Source: Dioscorea cayenensis subsp. rotundata (taxonomy: Eukaryota; Streptophyta; Magnoliopsida; Dioscoreales; Dioscoreaceae). From it: DNA of 64,000 bases. The position numbers and the translations under genes were made by a program. The notes below the pieces were generated by a model. The model was not told where the DNA came from and did not search any database. It saw only the letters and a list, made by a program, of their open reading frames with translations. The DNA lies in NCBI RefSeq assembly GCF_009730915.1, contig NC_052479.1, positions 5,890,001 to 5,954,000 of the forward strand. Direction: 5' to 3'. Of this stretch, positions 11,561 through 22,480 are shown piece by piece; within the stretch, counting starts at the first letter, position 1; every line of letters begins with the position of its first letter.

Positions 11561-12424
11561 TGTTGAATGTGTTGTTATTATCGCGGTGGTGATTATGGCG
11601 GTCGACCCTAGTTAATGGGCGATGCTATTTGACACCGTAGTTAAGACTTTAGGTGAATTGAAAAAAATAACACGACCCCTACGACCTTTGGGAGATTATT
11701 CGATGGGCACGTTCTGCGATGTTCATGTGGAAGCTATATACCAAGAGAGGGCCCTTCTTGATTCTCTTTTGCAAAGGTACGATGGTCGCACCAATAAATT
11801 CAAGATCGGGGAAAGCCCGCTGAGTTTCAGGCCTCAGGATGTGGCCCTCGTTCTTGGTACTGCGTTACGATGGCGAGCGCTTGATGGTCTTCGGAAGAAG
11901 AAAACTCGAGTCGAGCATTCGAGAGGGAGGTATCTATCAAAAACCCTACGAGAGACGGAGACTCCATCAAGAGCACTCACGGTGCAACTTGTTCGACAGA
12001 GAGGGAAAGAAGATAATTTTGTCAAACTCCTGATGGGTGTACCTCATGGGTGCGATCCTCTTCCCAAATCGTCATACTCGGTTCAGGCTGGATCGTTGAT
12101 TATGTCGATGATCTACCGAGCCATGGGCGATACGCATGAGGCGAGGCGACGTACTGAGTGGCTTATGGAGGATATTCCACAAGCGGCTCGCTCGAGTGTA
12201 AGATAGATGCGCCCGGGAAGAAGACCAACGCAGGGGTATATTAAGGGTTGCTCGGTGCGCTTAACGTCGCGGTTTTACGAGGTGGCCGGAGCAGGGAAGA
12301 AAGTCCGTTTCGGCAATATCCCAAGGATGCTGTGCTACGGTGAAAGTACTTACCGGAACAAGCGACGGTAGAAACCCGACTTATCATCGCTCGATGGAAA
12401 AAGAGGTAATAAATCATGGACAAT

Positions 12425-12600
12425 GTTTAACAGAAGTCTTTAATGTTTATACATTTTATTTAGCGTTTAACTTTAGTATTTACCGTTTAACTATTATTCA
12501 TACTTGGTTTTAAATATTTTGTTCTCCGTTTAATTATATTCTATAACGTTTAAATATATCACACTCTGTTTAAATATAGTTTTTTTATAGTTTAAAAATG
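12425..12600 (+). repeat. phased GTTTAA array 2
   Basis: Motif starts at 12425, 12445, 12465, 12485, 12507, 12528, 12548, 12568 and 12590, nine units spaced 20-22 bp. The bases between motifs vary while the phase is kept. It separates the first coding block from the acidic linker block and is probably an intron. Confidence 0.8.
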
Positions 12601-13540
12601 AATGATTTATTTGAAATTGTTTGGTTTACATATGTTAGTTTCTGAAAGTTTGGTTCCGGCGAATACTAAAAGAAGAAATATTTGTTGGGGCCAACCGAGC
12701 GGATGGATGCTATTGCTCGGGAACCACTTGCTCGAAGGCGGGATGAGAGGCGGCCTCATCGTGCGTCTTTCGGACGGCGTTCTCCTACTTCCGACCCACC
12801 ACGCCTGCGCATTCCTCGGCCTGGAGGCCCTCCCCTACCCGGCGGTGCAACAACCCTCCTTACCACGACAGCGACAGTCCCCGATTGTGGCGAGCTCCCC
12901 GACCATGGCAGCCCCTCCGACCGTAGTGCAGCCCCGGCGACATTAGGCGAAGATGTCGCGCAACTCTTATCGAGGCATGCCCGGATATTGATGACCAAGT
13001 TTCCTCGGCTTGTCGCTCGTGTTGAGGCACTGGAAGGATGTTCACAACCGGTTGCGCCATCCCTCCAAAGAACTGAAGCACCCGGGACGAACGATGCGTC
13101 CGAATTTGACGACGACGACATCATCGGGAAGAGTCGTTTCAAAGGCGGCTACATTCAGAGAGACTTGCGCAAAAAGAGGAGAACAATCTGCCTCGTCTCC
13201 GTGCGCGGTGACGATGAAACAATAGCAACACCATCGGCGGCTGATGCTGTTACTGAGTCTGTCGCCGTTGATGACATGGCCATGATGGTGGAGGACATCA
13301 TAGATGATGTGGCCGTTGCCGCGGTTGAGAAGGTCGTTAACTCTCTTCTTGATGAAATCCTCGACCCGGTGGAACCGGCTGCCGAGATTGCGGCATCAAA
13401 GATGGACACAATCCCTGAAGATCAAGAACAAGTTAAGGGTGTGTCTCCCAATGATGATGTTGTCATGGCCACGGTTGAGAAGATCGTTGAATCTGTTGTC
13501 GTGGCCGTGGCGGTGGCTGACAGTACCGCATTCAAGTAGG

Positions 13541-13702
13541 ACACAATCCCACCACAATAAGAACCATGTAAGGATGTGTCTGCGGTTGATGCTGTCGCCG
13601 TCGTCCCCGCATCGAAGCCAGACACAATCCCACAACAAGAACAACCATGTAAGGATGTGTCTGCAGTTGATGCTGTCGCCATCGTCCCCGCGATCGAAAG
13701 AA
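13541..13702 (+). repeat. 81 bp tandem duplication inside the linker coding region
   Basis: ACACAATCCC recurs at 13541 and 13622, with the following KDVSAVDAVAVVPA and KDVSAVDAVAIVPA peptides nearly identical. A more diverged relative starts at 13405. The repeat length is a multiple of three, so expansion kept the reading frame. Confidence 0.75.
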
Positions 13703-13883
13703 AGATGATCGTCAAGACCCCGACCGAGCAACGAGAGATGATCAAGGCCAATCAAAAAAATGGGACCGGGACGGCTCGGAAAGCTTTTTATTCGAAGAAG
13801 AAGAAATGGGTTGGCCTGTCAGCGTCTTAACAAATACGAGAGGGGAGTTGATGAGGATCTTCCTCAACTCGCTCTATGGACGA

Positions 13884-14083
13884 GTAAGTTTAAAGTTTTT
13901 ATGATATTGTTTAAAGGTTTTGTTATAGTGTTTAACGATTTTCTAATAGTATTTAATGCTTTTATGTTATCATTTACTTTGTCTACTTAACGTTTAATTA
14001 TATATAATATCATGTAACAATTGATAATATCATTTAAATATTTACAATATGGTCTTATTATATCTGTTATCGTTTAACCTCAG
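13884..14083 (+). repeat. phased GTTTAA array 3, an intact GT-AG intron
   Basis: Units begin at 13888, 13909, 13930, 13951, 13972, 13992, 14012, 14032, 14052 (degenerate) and 14072. The splice donor CGA|GTAAGT (13884) and acceptor CCTCAG (14083) fit exactly around the array, so the intron consists of the repeat and little else. Confidence 0.8.
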
Positions 14084-14756
14084 CACTGTCGTGTGGAAGA
14101 ATGACGCTGTCAACACCACACGCGACAAATTATACACGCTGCTTGAGGGGAAGGAGATGGTCACTGATGATGTGATGGACGCTTTCGTATGCATAATACA
14201 AAAAGTCGCTGAGCAAAGAGCCATATCCTTACAAGAAGCGCCTCCATCACCGGATCGCTTACAGTCTGCTTTATGTCAAAGCGAGACGACGCACATGAAA
14301 CAATTATGGCTATGGTCGGGGATGCTGCATGCAACGTCGCATGAAGTTCAAAATTGTCATCCTCCCGATAATCATGAATGGCCACTTCCATGTCGCCGTC
14401 CCGGATAATGATAAACAAGAATACAGTGCATTATTCTTCATGTCCGGTACGATAAGGACGCGCTGGACATGGTAAGTTCTTTAATTATGTCCGATTAATA
14501 TCCTGCTTTGGTATTTAATCGGTATTCTAATCTCGACTTGCATATCTCGACAGCGGAATCTATTCGACAATTGTGTCGATATGGAGTTCGGCGAGTCGGC
14601 TGACGACAGGAACCCGCTCGTGCACGACTTGGAAACCCCACGCCAAAAACAAGGAAGTGTCGATTACGCCGCTCTACGCTCATGCGGTTTATCGAGCAAT
14701 TACTTTGGGGTGAGAAGTTACGGCCACCGCAGATGACGTTCCTTACCCTCGAGATT

Positions 14757-15560
14757 AAGGTATGTTACCCGCGATACTTAAGGAGGGAGGGCAGCATGTG
14801 TCCATGACAAAAGGGGGTCGTCACAAGCGGGTTAAATTTTGTTTTTGAAGAACATGTCCTGTATATCTCAATGTCAATTTTGTTTTCGAGTGTAAACCCG
14901 ACAAATTCAATTCATTGTTTTTTTGTTTTTCGAAGAACATGACTTGTATATCTAAATGTAATTTTTGTTTGTTTTGAATTGTAAAGCATGTTAAATTCCA
15001 TTCAGTTTCATTTCATTGTTTAATTTACGTTCTAATTGTGTACATTTCACTTTCATTGTTTAAATATACTATATATCGCTTTAAACATCGCTTGAAATAT
15101 TTCAAATTACAGATGTATCCGCTTTTAAAAATAACACTGCTCTCTTTTTAAATAAATGCATTCATCGAAAAGAGTAAGAGTTTAAATATGGAAAGTTGCC
15201 GATCAATACACAATGTTTTCTCTTTAGAAACAATGTTTCTCTTTAGAAATATTTCAGATTAAGGTATGTTACCCGTGATACTTAAGGAGGGAGGGCAGCC
15301 GGCGTCCATGAGAACAGTTAAATATGGCAGCCGCGTTCATTCGGTTTCATTTCATTGTTTAATTTACGTTGTAATTGTGTACAATTCCGTTTCATTGTTT
15401 AAATATACCATATATCGTTTAAAACATCGCTTGAAATATTTCAACTTACAGATGTATCCGCTTAAAATAACAATGTCTCTGCTTAAATACATTCAATTCG
15501 GGTTAAAGAGTAAGAGTTTAAATATGGAAAGTTGCCCATCAATACACAATGTTTCCCCGT
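14757..15560 (+). repeat. direct duplication downstream of the Ulp1-like gene
   Basis: AAGGTATGTTACCC...GGAGGGAGGGCAGC occurs at 14757 and 15261, and the block CATTGTTTAATTTACGTT...ATATATCG...GATGTATCCGC occurs near 15011 and 15350. The two offsets (504 and 339 bp) differ, so the copies have since gained or lost DNA. GTTTAA motifs at 15018, 15058 and 15078 (GCTTTAA) belong to another short phased array. Confidence 0.65.
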
Positions 15561-16158
15561 CATCGCCTGGGCTTATTTACAATGCCTAGTCGGCGACAGT
15601 TTCATTGCAGAAGATCGCCGATCGTGACCGGATCCATGGCGGCGGGATCGCAATGTAACTCGCGGACATCAAACGCCATGCGACTCGATCCTCTTTTCGC
15701 CTAGGCCGCCCAGTCGCCTTCTCGTCACGCAGTGGTCGCAAACGAAGCTCACGATTTCCGCCTCAAAGGCCTCGCCATCGCCGAGTATGGGGAATATAGC
15801 TTCCTTGTACGCCAGCTTTGTAATTGTCGACGGTGAAGTACCCGCTAATAAATCGATGTACGCTGGTGTCCCTGTCGCATTATTGCGCTGCAAGCGTGTT
15901 TGCAAGGGATACCATAAACTTGCCACCTTCGACTATGAACAAGTTCTCGATGGCGAGATCTACAGGAGTTGCTCGCGATCGGGTCGATCACTTCGTAACG
16001 ATCATCGACACAACGACCAACACGAAGATTTTGGGCTCGTCCCTCAACAATGATCTCTACCTTCGAATGTATGTCTGGGCATAAGTAGGTCTCCCATTTG
16101 TTCGCTTGCTCACGCCGGTTACATAACATGCGCATCAACTTGAACCTGGCAAATAAGG

Positions 16159-16306
16159 TTAAACAAAGACAGTGATGGTTAAATAATTCGTAAACATGTT
16201 TGAACATTATTGTAAATATTTAAACGAAAGGATTAATATTTAAAGTCAGATAAGTGTAATTAAACAAAGATTGAGAATGTTTAAAGGGTGACACTAAATG
16301 TTAAGT
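16159..16306 (-). repeat. phased GTTTAA array 4 in the transposase intron
   Basis: On the + strand the motif reads TTAAAC-like at 16159, 16179, 16200, 16220, 16240, 16260, 16281 and 16301, spaced 20-21 bp. On the sense (minus) strand this is GTTTAA, the same orientation relative to transcription as in the + strand gene. It lies inside the GT-AG intron 16149-16312. Confidence 0.8.
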
Positions 16307-17653
16307 GTAAACCAACATTCGCAGACCTTATGGAGTCGACCATTTTCGTCACCGGTAAATGACGAGCTTCCTTGATCCAAGCATTGAACGACTCCGCGAC
16401 GTTTGAATACATCTCACCCCAACGATCACCTCCGAACAGATAATTCGACCAATGTGCCATATCCGATTTATTAATCAACCAGTGATGAGCTTCGGGTGAT
16501 GTGGCCTGCAGTTCATTCACGGTATCATCGAAATCTTTAGCCGTGGATGCCCACGCAATGCGGAAGCATATAGACCAGCACTCCTCCCTCAATGCCTTCC
16601 CAAGTCTGACATTGGCTTTCATAAAATTGGCCTCCAAATGTCGAAGACGAGATGCATGTGGCGACTGAAGGGAAGACTCTCGCAATCTGCGCTCACAAGG
16701 CCCCTTGGACCTGTCTCGACACGAAGGTAATTATCTCATGATAATCTCCATCCTCGTATAAGGCATCGCCTAACTTAGATATGAACCAAGTCCAATTGGC
16801 ATCGGTCTCGCTGTCGACTATACCAAGGCGACGTGGAAAAACCATTGTTTCCATCTTTCCCTCGTGGCACCCAAAGAGTGTACCCCGATATTTTTCTCAG
16901 GAGGTGTGTACCATCGAGAAACAAGCAGCCGCCTCGCAAGCCCTCTTGAATCCCACAATACACGCTACCGAAAGAAAAAGAATGCACGCTTAAAAACGAT
17001 CACCGTCTCTTTCCACGATCGCAACGCTGCCGGGATTTGTCTCAGCCCACCTTTATCCACATACCAAAGCAAACAATCGTAGCTGGAGATGTCACCGCGC
17101 CGAGGACCACCCGGCATGCTCTTTTTCCCAACCAAGCTCGCTTAGTATGGTATGTGGACACCATGTTCCCAGCAACATGTCCTTCTCGAATGTCGATGGC
17201 TTTGTACAAGGGACTAGTCCTTGAGCTTCGAATCACTCGCGCGCTAACCCATTTTTTGGACGCTCGGATGCGACGCCAACCTACGCCACCACCGCAAGTG
17301 TGTGACGGGTTGATTGTCTTGATTCCAAAGTATTTTTTTGTTATACTCTTTTGATGCATGAAGGCGCTAATGACAACCATCGCAGCCAGCATTCCATAGT
17401 CACCCGATGTTTTTTTCGCTCTTTATGAATTTGAAGTCAAAATTCCTTTTGATTGCATGATTTTCGAAGTACATCCCTCGAAATGTTCGACACCGCCAAA
17501 AACGTTGTCCAATATCCAACGACAAAGCACTTCGTAATGATCCGACGAGGAAGGAAGACATCCCACGCCCGCGTGGTCACCATGGGGATGAACCGAGCAC
17601 TCGCAGTAATCGAATTCCCCGCCAACACTTCACCAAATGAAAAGATCAATATG

Positions 17654-17782
17654 TTAAGCGGAGAATATAATGTTTAAGTGATAATGACAATATTTAAACG
17701 TTAAATTAAATACTTAAGCAGTTAACTAATAACGTAAACGACTAGTACAAGATGTTAACTAGTGACTGAACATATTTAAACA
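17654..17782 (-). repeat. phased GTTTAA array 5 near the transposase 5' region
   Basis: TTAAGC/TTAAAC-like motifs on + at 17654, 17674, 17694, 17714, 17734 (GTAAAC), 17755 and 17776, spaced 20-21 bp. Orientation follows the minus-strand transposase. It is probably an intron between the two N-terminal blocks. Confidence 0.75.
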
Positions 17783-18210
17783 CTAATGACCCCTGCATAA
17801 CCGGAACAATTAAAAAGAGAAGGAACTTACAACGAGTAAAAACTCGCTTTTCATTAGGATTCGCAATGGCACATTTTTCGTCCTCGACGACAAGATCAAC
17901 TACAAAGACATTTGAAGATGGAGTGCACGTGACACATCCGCCGGAAGTCAACATCGCTTTTCTATTGGGCAAACCGCTTTTATATCCATCCGTGTGATGA
18001 ACTTAACCCCCGACAAGAGAAACTTTCGAGACCCCATCGCTCACATATCTCACCTAACACCAACTCCCAAGAAGTCTCGAGCCGTGAACATTAGCACTCT
18101 TCCCTCCCCGCTGAATCTAGCAATACCACAAAAAAACTCTCCATAATATATCGGCCGAAAAACCAAATCGTACAAAACCAAATGAAATGAAGAACAAAAA
18201 AATAAGTCAA

Positions 18211-18239
18211 GAAGAAGAAGAAGAAGAAGAAGAAGAAGA
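18211..18239. repeat. (GAA)n microsatellite
   Basis: About ten uninterrupted GAA triplets. They produce a meaningless poly-Leu/poly-Ser frame on the minus strand. Confidence 0.9.
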
Positions 18240-18448
18240 TGTAAACAACAAACAGCAGTTAGATAGGCAAACAAAAAAAGTGCATATATATATATCATCA
18301 TCGCGATGAAGACCAAAAAGTGCATAGAGGTTAGACTAGACGTGATGTGATTGGGCGGTATTTTTCCCTCCATCAGAAGGGCAAAAAAGGAAAAATATAT
18401 GCCACTATCGCGATGAAGACGTATTGTCATCGCTCGACATGAGTATCT

Positions 18449-18600
18449 GTTTAACCGTCAAGTTTTTTATGTTTAAACAGATACATATAGTGTTTAACAT
18501 AACGATTACCGGTTTAAATAAAGTCTATATCATGTAAATAATACGTAAAACGTTTAAATATAGTGACTTAACTGTTTAAAATATATGTTATTGTTTAAAT
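18449..18600 (+). repeat. phased GTTTAA array 6
   Basis: GTTTAA at 18449, 18471, 18492, 18512, 18532 (ATGTAA), 18552, 18574 and 18593, spaced 19-22 bp. This array reads GTTTAA on the + strand although no + strand gene is visible here. It may belong to a lost gene or mark an inverted segment. Confidence 0.75.
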
Positions 18601-18823
18601 TGAATGCTTTTCACCCGACATCGCGCTGAAGATGGGTACCTCCCCGGTCACTCGCTTTAAAACATCTTTACGTATTTTTCTTAAACACCGTTGTCATTGT
18701 TTAAAGAGTAACTTGAGTATTGTTTAACTTTTTCTATTGTTTACAATGACGCTCTTTTTGTTTCCCACATTGTTTTTTTACTAGGTCTCTCGTTTTAAAT
18801 TTCAGAATTTCACATTCAAATAA

Positions 18824-18934
18824 AACATTCGTTTACAACATTTACAAAACATTTACAACATTTACAACATTTACAAAACATTTACAAAACATTTACAACA
18901 TTTACAACATTTACAACATTTACAACATTTACAA
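18824..18934. repeat. ACAACATTT minisatellite
   Basis: Short units of 9-11 bp (ACATTTACAA and ACATTTACAAA) are repeated about a dozen times. The run gives a spurious Cys-Lys-rich minus-strand frame, not a metal-binding protein. Confidence 0.85.
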
Positions 18935-19210
18935 GGACTTTGGACACTCACGACTCGACCCTCGTATAACTGAAAACAAGTGTTCCAGACATTCGAATGC
19001 TCATACGTGTTGCATAACATGCGCATCAACTTGAACCTCGCATAACGCACAACATTAAAAAAAAAGGTTAAACAAACATATTCATGAAAACGACTATTAA
19101 TCAATGTGTCATGGTCGGACTTAAGCGAAGATCCTGATAGTTAAATACAGAACGTAATAGTTGTAAACTGACGTAATGTTCTTAAACGGTAACAAAAAGT
19201 CTCAAGTGAT
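18935..19210 (-). pseudogene. second MULE transposase fragment plus its intron array
   Basis: Minus-strand residues RYARFKLMRMLCNTYEHSNVWNTC (about 19050-18970) match RFKLMRMLCNRREQANKW of the main transposase. Immediately upstream on the same strand, TTAAAC-type motifs at 19141, 19163, 19182 and 19202 continue the 20-22 bp array seen before the matching exon in the main gene. It is therefore a duplicated intron-exon junction, diverged in sequence, and not an independent gene. Confidence 0.7.
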
Positions 19211-19228
19211 AAATATCAACCCCGTCTT

Positions 19229-19480
19229 AAAGGATGTTTCCTGATCTCCCTCCTCTAGAGAATCCTCGCAATCACGCAATACGTGAAAAACTTTTTTTAC
19301 CCAAGTCGAAATGCTCGCTTAATTGCTTGCCCGTCATCCACCGCTGGAGAATCCTCTGCATTCAGGCAATTATGCGAGCATTTCGCCTAAGCGAGAAAAA
19401 GATAGTTTAACTTGTTGCGTGATTACGACCGATTGATTCTCAAGATAAGGAAGGAGGTTCACGAAACATCCTTTCGTGAT
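19229..19480. repeat. imperfect foldback (inverted repeat)
   Basis: AAGGATGTTTCCTGATCTCCCTCCT on the left pairs with AGGAAGGAGGTTCACGAAACATCCTT on the right. Inner arms also pair (CGAAATGCTCGCTTAATTGC with GCAATTATGCGAGCATTTCG). The element would form a long hairpin. It may be a MITE or the right end of the MULE. Confidence 0.65.
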
Positions 19481-19528
19481 AGAGTGAGTTGTCCATGGGA
19501 AGAGGAGGAAGAGGAAGAGGAGGAGGAG

Positions 19529-22480
19529 TGTAATACCACGAACTCGTGGATAGCATAGAAAAATATACTCGTGGTATTACTATAGTGGTAGTAAGATTTT
19601 TTTCTCTGATTAATCTTGTTGAGAAACCCCAAGTGAAAAGAATAAGGACCTAAGTGTAAAAGTTTTTAAAAGATTTTGGGTTAAAGAATAAATGAAAAGG
19701 ATGGACATGAAATGTTTATGGAAACCGAGGACCGAAAGGTAGGATGGAAGGGATCTTTTTAAAATGTTGTTTTTATAATCCAGGGGACCATCTGGATAAT
19801 TTGAAAGGACCTTTTGAGAATACTATTTCATAATTCAAGGATCATTTGGGAGTTTTTTCAGGGACTGTTGTGTAAGAAATTATGTTTTGAGGGACTAAAA
19901 ATTGAATTTCGGTGAAAACTTAAGTTGGAGAAAACTCTAGATTTTTGATGGTTCATCTTCTTCTCCCTTCATCCGCTATCGAGAACCCGAGAAGACTGAA
20001 GAAATGGGAAGAAATTGGAGGTTTTAAGGAGAGGACTTGGAGATCGTTGGAGTGAGCTCATGGGAGGGATGGGCTTAGCTAGTAAGAGGCTTCCTTGTAT
20101 TGTTTTTGGCATGATATGTATGCATGTATATATATGTATTTATGGTTGGATTTGATGAAAAATGTTGATGAATTTGAAGAAATATTAATGAGAATGATGA
20201 GGTGTTGTTTTTGAGATGAAATTTGTGTCAAAAAACCTCAGTATCCATGATAAATCAAGGATGAGATTACGGAATTCATCGTAGCAATTCATCGTAGCAA
20301 CGAGATTAGGGTTTGGTTTGATTAATTAAGTTGATGATTATGATGATTAAGGTGTTAATGATGATGGTTGGATTGAAATTGGTTGGGTTTAGCCAAATTG
20401 ATTTGGTTGAGTTGAATTGAATTGATTGAGTTGAGTTTGATTTGGTTTAACCAAGTTCATTTAATTGAATTGAAATTGGGTTTGGATGAGAATTGAAGTG
20501 GTTGGGTTTTAATTGAATTGATCCCAGTGCAGGGTTTGATCAAATCAAGTTGAGTGTAGTTGGACTTGAATGGTTTTGGTTGAATTAAATTGGTTGAAGT
20601 TGATTTGGGTTTGGTTTTGGATGTCGAGCTACGGGTTTTTGGGCCGAACCAAGTTGGTTCAACGAATTTGTATAAGAATTAAGTTGGTTCAAAGGTCGGT
20701 TGGTTTAATTAAACCCGGTTCGGTGAATTTGAGTTTGGTTCAGTTGAATTTGATCTTGGTTCAGTGGAATTGAGAGCTGGTTCGAGGTTGGTTCATAATA
20801 GTCTGAGCCCAAATTGAGTTGGCTTAATTGTAATTGGAGACCAATTTGGTTATACAAGGTCGGTTTGAACCCGATTGGAGTGAGTGGGCCAATTAGAGAG
20901 TCGATTATTGATTTCTTGTATTTTTCTATTGGGATAAATTATATTTTTTTAGTTGTCGATTTATTTATTTTTTTATTATGTTATCATGCTAGGTGTTGAT
21001 TAGGCTTTGGGAGGAGTTCGGTGTCTAGCAAGGAACTCAAGGACACCAGTGAGTTGGTAGTGGCTATTATTTTAAATAATTGATTAATTATTATTATTTT
21101 GAAATAATTGTTTAATGGCTAGTATTTTGGAAATAAATGTTTAAGTATTTCATTTTATCATGTTTGATTCCATATATAGTTGAAATATACGTATATTTGT
21201 TTGCCATTGATGTTCATGATAACCGTATTGATACATTCGTTTTGTATAATTATACGTGATTTGTGAATAGTAAAAAAATACATGTATATGTGATTTAATT
21301 ATTCGGTTCATGTATTTATTTTTGATGGGTATATATGCTTTTGATTTGGAGTGATTTGCGAAAACCATGCGAGCATATTAAAAGATGTTTTATCGGCATT
21401 GTTAATAGAATTGGTTTTCATTCCCGGTATAGGAATGGTATCGTGGATCCGGGCTTTCACGGTATTATGCATTATTATACGCTTGGCATTGGCTTTGTGG
21501 AAAATAATGTTTATTTCCGTGATGTGAATACTTGTCCCGAAAAGGATCATGTGTTACGATTTATACGAGATGAGTATTATTGCACGTATTTACTTGATGG
21601 TTTTGATGGGCGACGGGCTAAGGCCCGACTACTGCAGTAGTGGGTCCCCACGGGCCAGCCTTTAGAGGTGGCGTGGTGGACCTGGGTATTGATTACTACG
21701 AGGGCCAGTTCAGGTGGGAGTGTAGAGCCCTGACTGGATATTCATCGGTAGCCGGGGTCACCGACCGTTGAACTGATGGGTCAACGTTAAGGACATGAGT
21801 TCTTGACGGCTCTGAACCTCAGCCCGCCACGGCGAGGGTTTAGAGAGTTTTCTAGACCATGTTATGTCTGGGTGAGTGTTGGGTATTGCTTTGTATTTTT
21901 GAATTTGAGACTTTATGTTATTTTTGAATTGCTGATGAGGCGCGTCTCTCACAAAAATTGTGTTTTCGAGAAAATCAAATTGATGTTGATTTATGTTGAA
22001 TTTATGTTTCAAGAGTTCTTTAAAGATGTATTTTTGCTAGAATTACGTATTTTTGGAAAAATTGGAAAATTATTTGAGCATTGGTATTTATATATTTTAT
22101 ATATCATGTATTTAAGTATTTGAAATTATTAAGCCACTCACCGACCAACCTGAATGCTGTCAGAGTCGCAGGAGCGGGACCCTGATCGCTCGATTGAGTA
22201 TAGCGCTAGTCGTGGGTCTGAGTCCAGGATTGCAAAGTGGGTCCCCCTTCCTTTCTTTCTATTTATTGGTGTCGTGATCTTGCAGCGGTTGTACCCGCAA
22301 ATTTGAGTTATCGTATTCATGGTATTTATGTATTTGAACCCCTGTAGTTGGTGTAAAAGTTGTAAATTGTGATTTGTAGGTCCGATTTTGTTTAAAACAG
22401 AGGTGTCGGGTTTCCCAGTTAAAAGGGAATTTTTAACCGATGGGTGCCACATTTACCCGGTGAGAAGGGTGGGTGTGACA
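19529..22480 (+). repeat. LTR 1 of the large-LTR element
   Basis: 2952 bp, matching 22976-24652 over its first 1.67 kb with many 1-2 base indels. A hairpin-prone block near 21630 (ACTACTGCAGTAGT, then CCCACGGGCCAGCC) also occurs, in reverse complement, at 62700-62760. ORFs inside are incidental. Confidence 0.85.

Larger units (their letters stand above)
11622..14770 (+). pseudogene. Ulp1/C48-type protease gene carried by the MULE, degenerate
   Basis: The first exon (11622-12206) encodes 194 residues with SPLSFRPQDVALVLG, a pattern shared by plant DUF1985 and plant-mobile-domain proteins. A long acidic linker (12682-13539, then 13576-13830 in the same frame after stops at 13537 and 13558) contains repeated valine/aspartate segments. 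Introns with GT-AG ends fit 13884-14083 and 14472-14553. Near 14370-14440 one frame reads PIIMNGHFHVAV, matching the histidine region of Ulp1. Near 14620-14700 QGSVD precedes the expected catalytic Cys, but the codon reads Tyr and a frameshift follows before RFIEQLLWGEKLR. The protease is therefore inactive as written. Such genes are thought to be host-derived passengers. Confidence 0.6.
15660..17980 (-). pseudogene. mudrA: MuDR/MULE transposase, degenerate, with introns
   Basis: Read right to left on the minus strand: an N-terminal region (17980-17430); a block with SHTCGGG, ASKKWVSARVI and DIREGHVAGNMVSTYHTKRAW (17390-17042), the zinc-finger and recognition segment before the catalytic core; FLDGTHL (about 16900), which carries the first catalytic Asp; a core end with WGEMYSNVAESFNAWIKEAR and MVDSIRS (16685-16281); an exon with RFKLMRMLCNRREQANKWE; and a SWIM zinc finger ending WQVYGIPCKHACSAI (about 15890). 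The C-tail carries RRRPGRPR-type residues typical of the family. Frameshifts separate most blocks. An intron fits 16149-16312. Confidence 0.8.
10640..19228. mobile_element. Mutator-like element, Kaonashi type (transposase plus Ulp1-like gene); ends uncertain
   Basis: It contains a degenerate MuDR-type transposase on - (15660-17980) and a convergent gene on + (11622-14770) whose 3' part resembles Ulp1/C48 SUMO proteases. That combination defines Kaonashi-type MULEs in plants. The left end may be the TTGCCAAAAA-rich stretch at 10650-10710 (three near-copies), which is typical of plant MULE termini. I found no matching inverted repeat or 9-10 bp target duplication on the right, so both borders are provisional. 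A second transposase fragment at 18935-19050 shows internal duplication or a nested relative. Confidence 0.6.

Noticed and set aside
18150..18430. Leucine-rich membrane protein frame on minus
   Set aside because: Its core is the (GAA)n microsatellite read in reverse. No conserved residues.
18871..18940. Cys-Lys repeat peptide (metallothionein-like)
   Set aside because: It is the minus-strand frame of the ACAACATTT minisatellite.
10640..19228. Terminal inverted repeats of the MULE
   Set aside because: I searched the left TTGCCAAAAA block against 18000-19500 in reverse complement and found no convincing partner. Many Kaonashi elements lack long TIRs.
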